Shown one piece after another: positions 21,401 to 25,954 of a DNA stretch of 64,000 nucleotides (its first letter is position 1; the number at the start of each line of letters is the position of its first letter). Under the pieces are notes generated by a model. That model made no database searches. It was not told the origin of the DNA and worked only from the letters and a program-made list of their open reading frames with translations. The stretch is from Cydia pomonella. Its lineage: Eukaryota > Arthropoda > Insecta > Lepidoptera > Tortricidae. Position numbers and translations under genes: made by a program. The stretch is taken from NCBI RefSeq assembly GCF_033807575.1, contig NC_084725.1, positions 8,901,001 to 8,965,000 on the forward strand, written 5' to 3'.

Positions 21401-22695
21401 ATCCGTTTACTCCAGGGGCTTTTGTTGAGAAATCCCAAAGTTTTAAAGTATATAATGTCGCCAAAGTCGATTTATTACTTAATTGTAGATTTATGTGTTC
21501 AATTTACAAAATTTGTGCTCATTTGCTTGATCAGGGGTCACCAAATGGCGGACTGCGATTTGGAATCTGGACTGCCGAATGGTCACTTTATTTTAAAAAC
21601 TGGACCCTTGACTAAAGTAATTGGTGATCCATTTGCTATATTCTTATAAAATGGTAGATTCACACATTCTTGCATGTATATCTAGCGTTCCAAGTCAAGT
21701 TCCTTAACAAACTTTTCAGCCCAAGAAGTCCCTCAGCTTTAACGTTTCAAGCATACATTGTTGTTGTTTTCCAGGCATATACACATGCGAAGCGTTCAAC
21801 GACGCGGGCGAATCGTTCTCCTCCTGCACACTGGTCGTATCCGTACCGGGAGAAACTAGTGCTGTGCCACAATACAAGGCCTTCCCTGCTTCATCCACCG
21901 TCGGCGCCGGCGAGCCTGCCGTCTTCACCGCTGAGCTCGATAAGGTAAAAAAAAATGGCAACAATCGTATATAGAATCCCATCCTTCTCGAAACTGATGT
22001 CGGCTAATAATGGACCACTTTTCTGCGCGATTTGCTACGATCCGTGCGAAAATGTCAAATCGATGCAACATAATGTAAAAATATTGACTCGGGGCAATGC
22101 AATGCTTGCCATGTTGATAAGTTTTCGTTTTTAATTAATTTTTTGTAAGTCTCGCTTAAGACTGGTTATCCTTTAAAAACCAAAGTTAGGTTTGTTATTT
22201 CTAAAAAAATTACAATTTCGATATTTCAAAATGTTCTTTTAGCTACCATTACAGTAAGTGTTTCCGCTATCAAGCGCGGAGGCACGGAGTGGGTAGACGC
22301 CTATTGGAAAATAATATGAGGATTTTACCCGCGAAGGTATCTGTGGGCGTGCAATGTCTAAGTGTACGTGGTACTAAATAACGTTATTTGAGCCCATCTA
22401 GTATGAATTCTTTTTCAATAGGTGTAGTTATAAAAAAACTTTAATTATTTTAATTGTATTTGATATACTGATTGAATATCCCCCACAGCCACCGCTCCAG
22501 CTCCAATGGCTGAAGGACGGCAAGCCCATCGACGAGACGTCGGCGCGCTACCGCTTCACGATGGAGGGCACGGCGCGGTACCGGCTGGAGCTCGCCGCCG
22601 CCGCCGCCGCCGACGCCGGCCAGTACTCCGCGCGCGCCGTCGGCTCCAAGGGCGACTCGCACGCCGCCTTCTACCTGAACGTCGTCGAGGCATAA
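208..22695 (+). CDS. bt: Projectin (bent/twitchin family giant muscle kinase), 3' part, 29 exons
   Basis: Exons: 208-417, 946-1149, 1885-2033, 2528-2648, 2960-3157, 3639-3758, 4188-4352, 4919-5089, 5573-5689, 5955-6120, 6403-6563, 7113-7271, 9285-9492, 9812-9998, 10402-10556, 11013-11165, 11626-11855, 12197-12362, 13067-13191, 14606-14801, 15277-15446, 16370-16488, 17327-17477, 17954-18120, 18757-18895, 19743-19857, 20459-20595, 21775-21944, 22489-22695 (TAA at 22693). Every intron is GT..AG. The phases chain without a stop into 1,577 codons. Projectin is a titin-like filament protein that links thick filaments toward the Z-disc in insect muscle and carries a titin/MLCK-like kinase. The visible order Ig-Fn-Fn-Ig-Ig-Fn-kinase-Ig x5 is the known C-terminal layout of projectin/twitchin. 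The 5' end is outside the window, because exon 208 starts in mid-codon. Exons are GC-rich against AT-rich introns. Identity is very secure; exon borders are read by eye and were not checked against a transcript. Confidence 0.95.
455..602 (+). repeat. Intronic two-copy direct repeat, about 104-base period
   Basis: The words TTGGCAGGGTCGCCATGTGA (about 459) and TTGGCAGGGTCACCATATGA (about 563) are both followed by CGTGAAAAT. Sequence between them is not clearly conserved. No function is apparent. Confidence 0.55.
946..2033 (+). CDS. bt: Projectin exons 946-1149 and 1885-2033: end of Ig, then Fn3 domain
   Basis: The first exon ends the preceding Ig domain (TYKITIKNNSGETSDTF) and opens a fibronectin type III domain (GLPGPPQDL, then LTWRPPSYDGG and THYVVERND). 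The second exon completes it (SWITIASSVRDTRF, then GLTEGQEYNFRVHAANENG). Both exons use consensus GT/AG borders. The intron between them (1150-1884) contains decayed copies of the first exon, described separately. Confidence 0.9.
1185..1390 (+). pseudogene. Decayed tandem copies of exon 946-1149 inside the following intron
   Basis: Positions 1185-1367 repeat 1002-1184 at an offset of 183 bases. They cover the last 148 bases of the exon, its donor and the start of the intron. A third partial copy starts at 1368 and fades near 1390. The copy at 1185 has in-frame stops where the exon has Trp and Tyr codons (TAG at 1264, TAA at 1277 and again near 1304). Its donor became GTAAGT at 1333. Splicing it in would truncate the protein, so it is a dead pseudo-exon. 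Confidence 0.85.
1599..1648 (+). pseudogene. Older fragment of the same duplicated exon
   Basis: About 48 bases (GCTGTTACACATTACGTTG onward) align with 1110-1156 of the exon, including the region coding VTHYVVER and the bases around the donor. It is more diverged than the copy at 1185, which suggests an earlier duplication event in the same intron. Confidence 0.65.
2528..3157 (+). CDS. bt: Projectin exons 2528-2648 and 2960-3157: Fn3 domain
   Basis: The first exon gives a PPSAPGIPKI opening and an HLEWEKPESDGGARIQGY motif. The second gives WIDKREVGTSTW and the Fn3 G-strand region (GRQYEFRVTAVNEAGPS). The phase 1 junction between them splits a Gly codon. The exon ends in DPRA, the usual Fn-to-Ig hinge in this family. 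This is the second of the Fn-Fn pair. Confidence 0.92.
3639..4352 (+). CDS. bt: Projectin exons 3639-3758 and 4188-4352: Ig domain
   Basis: This is a complete I-set Ig. The first exon carries the B-strand Cys (KFTCTITGFP) and the C-strand Trp (ITWYKG). The second carries the DSYVCRAVNRAGA motif with the F-strand Cys. Both borders are phase 1, typical of modules that can be shuffled or skipped as a unit. Confidence 0.92.
3815..3893. repeat. Interspersed repeat fragment ending in CTACGGAACCCT
   Basis: A GGACAGACAGACGGACATG stretch is followed by CTACGGAACCCTAAAAA. This is the same terminal sequence as the larger repeat at 31716-32320, in reverse orientation. It lies within the intron between 3758 and 4188. 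Confidence 0.6.
4436..4602. mobile_element. Foldback (MITE-like) element in a projectin intron
   Basis: The left arm from 4436 (CTGTACTTCTTTGACAGCGG) pairs with the right arm ending at 4602 (CCTGCTGTAGAAGAAGTACA). Arms are about 45 bases with few mismatches. The middle holds repeated AGTGCAAGT words in both orientations. No coding capacity. Confidence 0.75.
4919..5689 (+). CDS. bt: Projectin exons 4919-5089 and 5573-5689: Ig domain
   Basis: This is the second of the Ig-Ig pair ahead of the kinase. The first exon encodes the PPRFRD start, an IKIPFTGHPVPKITWVREG core with the C-strand Trp, and ends at VERKE. The second exon encodes HAILTIRDASKMDSGPYRI and the AENELGSDSA turn. The F-strand Cys position is Ile (PYRIT), a variation seen in some modules of this family. 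Borders are phase 1 on both sides. Confidence 0.9.
5955..6563 (+). CDS. bt: Projectin exons 5955-6120 and 6403-6563: Fn3 domain preceding the kinase
   Basis: The RPDPPRFP opening, ALSWKAPVWDGGSDITNYL and WIRVGNTRF span the junction, which is phase 2 and splits the Arg codon. VPGKQYEFRVYAENIYG and SEPSEPTGL follow. The C-terminal part is basic (KKEFKKKEYPG) and leads into the linker before the kinase. A single Fn3 just before the kinase is standard in projectin/twitchin. Confidence 0.92.
7113..11855 (+). CDS. bt: Projectin kinase domain and regulatory tail, six exons
   Basis: Exons: 7113-7271, 9285-9492, 9812-9998, 10402-10556, 11013-11165, 11626-11855. The first gives an acidic linker (NADHGPVKDYDSYVFD) and the kinase start YDKYDILEEIG. 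The glycine loop reads GTGAFGVV. The ATP-binding Lys (FAAKFI) is at 9350, the catalytic HLDLKPEN has its Asp at 9945, and DFG has its Asp at 10408. AAPE and MWAVGVLSYVL follow. HLD in place of HRD is common in the titin/twitchin/MLCK group. All core residues are present, so the domain looks catalytically competent. After the C-lobe (HPWL) comes the tail (RRYEKMRDRLRSRYDDW, then LLIEKWKIYDGQFDRRQAA). In twitchin and titin this region folds into the active site and holds the kinase autoinhibited. The first kinase intron is the longest in the window's part of the gene (about 2 kb). Confidence 0.95.
7272..9284 (+). other. Large intron within the kinase glycine loop
   Basis: It is a 2,013-base AT-rich intron splitting the Gly codon of IGTG. 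I see no coding sequence on either strand. A candidate repeat occupies about 8735-9135; the rest is unremarkable. Confidence 0.8.
8735..9135. repeat. Candidate interspersed repeat with imperfect terminal inverted repeats
   Basis: The left end (CTAACATGGGTCC then GGTTGCATAA) roughly mirrors the right end (TTATGCGACC then GGGAGTCCCCTCTAACATT). The inside is rich in the words TATGAC and GTCATA in both orientations. This looks like a degraded non-autonomous DNA element, but no family is recognised. Confidence 0.45.
12197..13191 (+). CDS. bt: Projectin exons 12197-12362 and 13067-13191: first Ig after the kinase
   Basis: The reading continues from the regulatory tail (DRRQAAPRFVIRPQ) without a break, as in twitchin where this Ig packs against the kinase. 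Motifs are KLYCRIIACATPTVTWSHN (B-strand Cys, C-strand Trp) and DRGEYIVRAENHYG. The F-strand Cys position is Val. The donor at 12363 is followed within 15 bases by the TGGTGCCGTGACCAGGATA word, and the intron contains a pseudo-copy of this exon. Confidence 0.92.
12402..12522 (+). pseudogene. Decayed copy of exon 12197-12362 in its own downstream intron
   Basis: The segment matches 12235-12362 with about 80 percent identity by eye and a small deletion near the middle. It still has TGGTCGCACAA and TCCGTCAAGTTCATGAAGAG. The donor GTGAGT is changed to GCTAGT at 12521. Copies of the GACCAGGATACTT word sit just before it (12384) and just after it (12551), so the duplicated unit was exon 3' part + donor + that word. 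Confidence 0.85.
12727..12980. mobile_element. Foldback element (AGAGTCGGACCAA family) split by a second element
   Basis: The left end TTAGAGTCGGACCAACTGAA at 12727 pairs with TAGCTTAGACTCTAA ending at 12980. The sequence between is interrupted at 12868-12967 by a different foldback element. Related copies are at 35146-35296, 40079-40197, 50144-50285 and, more diverged, 54478-54620. Confidence 0.75.
12868..12967. mobile_element. Foldback element nested in the element at 12727-12980
   Basis: Ends are TAGTTCGTGTCACCCACGAT and TCTTCGTGAATGACACAATC, inverted relative to each other, and TA occurs at both borders. A second copy in opposite orientation lies at 23301-23405. It is about 100 bases long and non-coding. 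Confidence 0.75.
13241..13415 (-). mobile_element. tRNA-derived SINE (Metulj-like), minus strand
   Basis: Read on the minus strand, the head has an A-box-like GGCCTAATTGGTAGTGAC and a B box GGTTCGAATCC. The conserved SINE body (GTATTTGTGTGATAAGCAC, then TTGACTTAGTCAATTTGTG) follows. The body is shorter than that of the copy at 41260. The resemblance to the lepidopteran Metulj group is from memory of that family. Confidence 0.8.
13416..14605 (+). other. Intron remainder, nothing recognised
   Basis: This is AT-rich intron sequence downstream of the SINE up to the acceptor at 14604. No reading frame, RNA gene or repeat was recognised. Confidence 0.7.
14606..15446 (+). CDS. bt: Projectin exons 14606-14801 and 15277-15446: second Ig after the kinase
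   Basis: The exon begins with a basic/proline linker (KVQRQHAPEAPRRRSALPY), then APVFTFQLRPR and KLLCCLSGRPTPTVKWY with B-strand Cys and C-strand Trp. The second exon has DSGKYTCVATNCHGTDET with the F-strand Cys. The border is phase 2 in the Trp codon. It is a complete I-set Ig. Confidence 0.93.
15778..15972 (+). mobile_element. LINE 3' end fragment with poly(A)-like tail
   Basis: The translation CCGAGG..GTCTATAGTATGGGG gives the C-terminal LINE ORF2 residues (FPRVYSMGFF), followed by a frameshift. CAACGCGCATGTAACACCTC and ACCATCAGGCGGGCTGTATG come next, and the copy ends in a run of A. It is nearly the same as the longer copy at 56690-56985. It is 5' truncated, as LINE insertions usually are. 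Confidence 0.8.
16370..17477 (+). CDS. bt: Projectin linker exons 16370-16488 and 17327-17477
   Basis: Between Ig2 and Ig3 these two exons encode about 90 residues without an Ig or Fn3 signature. The content is SAEQAALAHNFLHSGDRRY, a proline/lysine stretch (KPIKPAPPPIITKTK) and a serine/arginine-rich end (SSRSRSTTKELV). Together they run from phase 1 to phase 1, so skipping both keeps the frame, while skipping either one alone does not. They are likely a flexible spacer. Whether it is alternatively spliced cannot be seen here. Confidence 0.87.
16675..17047. mobile_element. Foldback element with ~55-base inverted ends
   Basis: The left end from 16675 (TACGGTCACGTCTGAAAATA, later GACAAAGTGTCAAAAATATG) pairs with the right end at 16990-17047 (ATACATATTTTTGGCACTTC, later TTCAGGCGTGACTGTA). 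TA borders are present. A shorter relative lies at 34960-35095. It is non-coding and lies within the intron between 16488 and 17327. Confidence 0.75.
17490..17556. repeat. Short near-perfect hairpin just after a donor site
   Basis: Arms 17490-17517 and 17529-17556 are about 28 bases with very few mismatches (TAGTATTCTACAACACT against AGTGTTGTAGAATACTA), and the loop is about 11 bases. It starts 12 bases after the donor at 17478. Confidence 0.75.
17954..18895 (+). CDS. bt: Projectin exons 17954-18120 and 18757-18895: third Ig after the kinase
   Basis: SFARALPDVLAARDGAPLNL is followed by SCAVRGDPDPRVEWYKNG in the first exon. FPEDEGEYSLRAINSLGQVE is in the second. The B-strand Cys and C-strand Trp are present; the F-strand Cys position is Leu. 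The exon junction is phase 0. Confidence 0.92.
18919..19042. mobile_element. Foldback element in intron
   Basis: GGGCTAAGATGGTCGGCTCT with TCACCATGCCTATCACTTTC at the left pairs imperfectly with GAAAGTGACGGGCATAGTGA and ATGGAACCATGCTGCCACT at the right. Arms are about 50 bases. Confidence 0.65.
19058..19088. repeat. Microsatellite (CATAAT)n
   Basis: Four to five CATAAT units directly follow the foldback element at 18919-19042. Confidence 0.85.
19420..19690 (-). mobile_element. LINE ORF2 fragment, minus strand
   Basis: Minus-strand translation around 19505-19565 contains AIQRGNAASILDTM-like residues, with short frame breaks. The same stretch, better preserved, is at 61640-61870. It sits between exons 18895 and 19743. 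Confidence 0.65.
19743..21944 (+). CDS. bt: Projectin exons 19743-19857, 20459-20595 and start of 21775-21944: fourth Ig after the kinase
   Basis: The first exon holds GDKPPRIVDHATSQIVTDG and VTLSC (B-strand Cys). The second holds VVWLHNNKEIKPSKDF and IAEIFPEDAG. The third continues IYTCEAFNDAGESFSSC with the F-strand Cys. This Ig is split by two introns, unlike the others. The donor at 20596 is GTACGT, and the 3' half of exon 20459-20595 is repeated four more times downstream. Confidence 0.92.
20215..20415 (-). pseudogene. KDEL receptor-like exon fragment, antisense in a projectin intron
   Basis: On the minus strand, 20390 down to 20215 encodes YDNVMKLVFIIASC, then after a one-base frame change VYLIYVKFRATYDHNHDTF and RIEFLLV. 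It ends HDVTVLK at a GTGAAT donor-like site (20214-20213). These residues match the conserved core of the ER lumen protein-retaining receptor (KDELR/ERD2), which retrieves ER proteins from the Golgi. KDEL receptors read YLIY(V/L)KF(K/R)ATYD(H/G)NHD in this place. The frameshift and lack of flanking exons point to a pseudogene fragment. The apparent retained donor suggests a DNA-level duplication rather than a processed copy. Confidence 0.75.
20524..21107 (+). repeat. Five-copy tandem array of the 3' half of a projectin exon, period 130
   Basis: Copies start (GACTTCC) at 20526, 20656, 20786, 20916 and 21044. Each carries about 70 bases of the exon, the donor and about 60 bases of intron. Periods are 130, 130, 130 and 128; the last copy has a further 10-12 base deletion. 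Exon-derived parts stay open (for example SSEANIHNLRIAEIFPEDAG), but reading past the first donor meets TGA, so only the first copy can serve the normal protein. The middle copies are nearly identical to each other, so the array is young. Confidence 0.93.
21775..22695 (+). CDS. bt: Projectin exons 21775-21944 and 22489-22695: fifth Ig after the kinase and stop
   Basis: After the fourth Ig, YKAFPASSTVGAGEPAVFTA leads into QLQWLKDGKPIDETSARY. LAAAAAADAGQYSARAVG and FYLNVVEA then end at TAA (22693-22695). The canonical B- and F-strand cysteines are both Ala here, so the domain lacks the Ig disulphide pair. The alanine run is coded by repeated GCC. Ending within a few residues of the last Ig is usual for this family. 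Confidence 0.92.
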
Positions 22696-23245
22696 CGACT
22701 GACCCTGTCACATCACTACTAGTATTTAAAAAATATATTGTGACGCCAAATTGAAACCTGTTTATTTATTGATGACATTTTTATACAATTCGGAGTCTAA
22801 GTGTGTAAAGGATTTTTTATAAAAAATATAAAAGTTTAATAATTTATCTAATTTAGGTGTTACACCCCGTCGATGCCTATGAGATCGCGAGATTTCTCTA
22901 GTCATTAACGTTTAAATGTTAATTTATTTTATGTCGACGTTATCCGATGCAGTTTCGTTTTTAATTTTATTTATTCACCTAACAGATGTTGAAGCTTCCT
23001 TAAACGAATTTAAGCTTGAAATTTAATATATGTGGTCCTTTGGCCTAGGCTCGAACCCGCGATGACCCTTTCGGGGATATTTTCAAAGCCACCAAAAGTA
23101 TCCTAGAAACGGTCGCCGCGTACCGACCAAGTCTGTAATATTATTATTTTTATATAAATTTAACTGTATTATTTAATTGTACATAATTTAATTTATATCA
23201 TGTGACCGCGTAATTTATAAATAAATATGTATACCTAAAAATATA
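22696..23245 (+). other. Projectin 3' untranslated region (approximate end)
   Basis: AT-rich sequence follows the stop. The end is placed about 20 bases after the best AATAAA. No reading frame is visible. Confidence 0.6.
23220..23225 (+). promoter_or_regulatory. Poly(A) signal AATAAA
   Basis: AATAAA at 23220, about 525 bases after the projectin stop, is followed by an AT-rich stretch. It is the first canonical hexamer in a plausible place. Confidence 0.6.
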
Positions 23246-23300
23246 AATGGTATTTTATTATCGGATCCCCACAAACCCGTCATACAATCAGACCAATATT

Positions 23301-23405
23301 ATAGATCGTGTCATTCACGAAGACGCTTGCTTTGACTCGTAATCTCATGTTGTTAAAGGTTAGATATGACAAAACTGCACGTCATCGTGGATGACACAAA
23401 CTATA
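23301..23405. mobile_element. Foldback element, same family as 12868-12967
   Basis: Left end ATAGATCGTGTCATTCACGA and right end CATCGTGGATGACACAAACT are inverted to each other. The middle shares TTAAAGGTTAGATATGACAA with the copy at 12868. It lies just after the projectin 3' end. Confidence 0.75.
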
Positions 23406-23632
23406 ACGATAGTTACACGATCGTAAAGTGGGAGATTAGTTTTATTAGCCATCGTAAAGTTAAATCCCAAAAGGCATATGGCAAGCCTCATGAGAGATGC
23501 CGCTGATTTTCGGTAGCGCCAATGCGATCGCCTGTGTTAACAAAAATAAGTATATAAAAAAAATACAATAATAATTCAGTTTGACTCAGTGGATTCTATC
23601 GACACGTGTAGGTCAAATTTGTCAAACCATTA

Positions 23633-23759
23633 TTAACCTTTTGAACGCCACGCCTATCGCACGCGGCGCGTAATCGTGAACCTTGTCGGTACGCATGAAG
23701 GTTGATATTGGGCTGTAGCCGCGCGCGTCATATGACATCTTTGGCGGTCAAAAGGTTAA
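23633..23759. mobile_element. piggyBac-like MITE with TTAA borders
   Basis: TTAA at 23633 and again at 23756 bracket inverted ends CCTTTTGAACGCC and GGCGGTCAAAAGG. TTAA target duplication and a terminus starting CC are hallmarks of the piggyBac superfamily. The element is 127 bases including both TTAA and has no coding capacity. Confidence 0.75.
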
Positions 23760-23799
23760 ATTTAAGCTTAAGTTGCAAAGGAATGAATATTACAATAGT

Positions 23800-24250
23800 T
23801 ATTTGTTTTGCAAGGGGGCAAAGTTGTTGTTTAACCGCTCGTGGTAATATACCCGAAGCCCGAGCGAATACCCGAGGAAGCCAAAGATACCATAATTGAA
23901 CCACGAGCGTAGCGAATGGTTCGAGAAGTGGAATCTTGAGCGTTGCGAGGGTTTCAATTCAAGGCACAAGGGTTAAACGAACTTTGCCTCCGAGTGAAAC
24001 AACATTTTTCTCCACACCAACGCGAGGAAACTACTAACTATGAAATACAAAAAAAAATTAAATCAAATCCACCAGAACGTAATAAAAAATTATCATTCAA
24101 AATCATCATTAAAAATTCAATTCTACTAGCTAATATAAGGAAACAACTCAAAATGTGCACCTGATTACTTTGCCCCACATGTGGATAAAATGCAACTTTC
24201 TCATTATTTTTTGAACAATCAAGAGGGCTTTTACCAGTTGGTGTGGTGAA
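23800..24250. repeat. Suspected interspersed repeat rich in 'ACCACGAGCGTAGCGAATGG' type words
   Basis: It contains runs such as CCACGAGCGTAGCGAATGGT and GCCCCACATGTGGATAAAAT. They look like one of the multi-copy insect sequences in which CGAGCG/CGCTCG words recur; a similar texture is seen at 63240-63460. The family was not identified. Confidence 0.35.
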
Positions 24251-24352
24251 AAATTATTTCGCCCGTAAATAATAAATACTCGATTCAAAAATACCTAGCT
24301 TCAGCCTATACCTATCATAGTGTTTGTGTAAACTCAAGTAAAATTAACAAAA

Positions 24353-24488
24353 TGACTGCGGCCAGCAAAACGATCTACTTTGGAATAATAAGAATAAGGA
24401 CGAGATTTGCTTGAATCTTAATACGAATAACCTGTCAAGGCGTCCTTATGGCAAGCGACAAAGTGGGACGTTCTGCCGGCTGCGGTCA
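24353..24488. mobile_element. Foldback element (TGACTGCGGCCAG family), one arm decayed
   Basis: The left end TGACTGCGGCCAGCAAAACG and right part GGCGTCCTTATGGCAAGCGA to GCGGTCA belong to the same family as 63612-63741, where both arms are intact. Confidence 0.75.
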
Positions 24489-25184
24489 CATTAATGAGCA
24501 TGCCCAGAACATGTTTTGTTTTGGTTGTGAACCTTGGCTTAACGCACTGTGATTAATTTCTTGCGGTTTCAGAATCGCATAAAGTCCAAGACTCGGGGAT
24601 CGGAAAACGCATGAAATGAATCGCAATGCATTCTAAGCTAAAGTGGAGATTTTATTTACGTGACATACCTTTGAGTATGAAGATGTAATAAAATAACAAA
24701 GAATAAAAGAAATGTGTCAAAAAAATTATAGGTTTTTCAACTCAAACTGTGCTTTTCTTACGGTAGCCATCTACTTACCTAATATTCATAGAGACGAGTG
24801 TTGCGAGCTCAAACTTATTAAGTTGGCGAGGGACCGTGCACGGTGGAGACTGGAGGGTGTGCCATCTTGTGGCGTAAATTTGAAACTTACACTTGACATT
24901 TAGTCTTTGCGCCAATAAACAAGGGCTCCTATGCTGCCCCCTACAGTTCATGCACGCTCCCTATCATCATACCGGACCTCAACAATCTAACCATCACTAT
25001 GGTTAGATTTATGATGATGCATAACATTGCATGGTTACTGGACTTCCATAGTAAAATGCGATGAATTAAGATGTCTAATGCAAATATGTATTATTAATCA
25101 AAACTCTAAGACTACAAAGAGCATAAATTCTCATTTTACTGATATTATAACGTAAAAAAGGAGTTAAGAGCTACTCACAGGACT

Positions 25185-25580
25185 TATGGGACATGCGCTC
25201 GCATCGACGGCCGGACGCAACTGAGGCGCGCGCAGGCGGCGCGCACGTATTTATGCAGCGGTTGGAGCGAGATGGAAGACAGGGCGTGCTACTCTCGCAA
25301 GCGACATTCTCTGCGGTAGTCCTGAATTGCTGTATTTTCTAATACCCACTTCATGCAACCGGCGATTGTGAGCGGGATAGAAGATATGCCATCGCACTCT
25401 AGAGAGGTGCGATTTACGTAAAAGGGTAGATTAGATTCTGTAGTTCTAAGATACCTATCTTTCTATTTTTTCGTAGGTTTAGGAATAGTATATAAGACGA
25501 CGATACATTTCAATAAATGTTCATTATTTAACTGACTATACCGCTGTTTACACTTGACTCCTCCTGCCTGGACCCCCATA
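25185..25580 (+). repeat. 5' LTR
   Basis: It is 396 bp. TATATAAG at 25489 and AATAAA at 25512 give a promoter and poly(A) signal. It is identical by eye to the 3' LTR. Confidence 0.95.
25489..25496 (+). promoter_or_regulatory. LTR TATA box
   Basis: TATATAAG lies 23 bases before the AATAAA of the LTR. The same element is at 29340 in the 3' LTR. Confidence 0.6.
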
Positions 25581-25582
25581 TT

Positions 25583-25600
25583 TGGTGACCCCGACGTGAT
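25583..25600 (+). other. Primer-binding site for tRNA-Trp
   Basis: TGGTGACCCCGACGTGAT, two bases after the LTR, is complementary to the 3' end of animal tRNA-Trp (ATCACGTCGGGGTCA plus CCA). tRNA-Trp priming is characteristic of CsRn1-clade Ty3 elements. Confidence 0.85.
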
Positions 25601-25603
25601 GCC

Positions 25604-25954
25604 ATGGCCGACAAGATGTTAGAGCACGCCGAGCCAGTCACCGTTGCTGCAGTCACACGAGCCACAGATTTTCAAGCCCCGCAAAGCAGCGAAAACACAT
25701 TTTTTGAGAAGTTATCCCAGAAGCTCGACAATTTAACACTCGAAATTGCAGCCCTTCGGTCCGGCGGCCGGCAACGCTATCGCCGTCCCTTTCGCTCTCG
25801 CAGCCGTTCCCGTTCGAGATCTATGTCGGCGCATGGAACTTCACGCAAGCCCGGTGATCCTGGATGGCTGTGCAGATATCACTTCAGATTCGGAGACAAA
25901 GCACGAAGATGTGAATCGCCGTGTAGCAAGAAGACTAGCTCATCGGAAAACTAA
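25604..25954 (+). pseudogene. Gag, C-terminal remnant with atypical zinc knuckle
   Basis: The frame has 116 codons starting three bases after the PBS. It holds ADKMLEHAEPVTVAAVTRAT, a Leu-rich coiled stretch (FFEKLSQKLDNLTLEIAALR), an Arg/Ser-rich basic region, and the knuckle CRYHFRFGDKARRCESPC (C-x2-H-x9-C-x3-C). Gag of this clade normally begins with roughly 200 residues of matrix/capsid; that part is absent. The start at 25604 is therefore probably an internal methionine brought next to the leader by deletion. The product could bind RNA but not assemble a capsid. The stop overlaps the pol start (TAATG). Confidence 0.85.
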
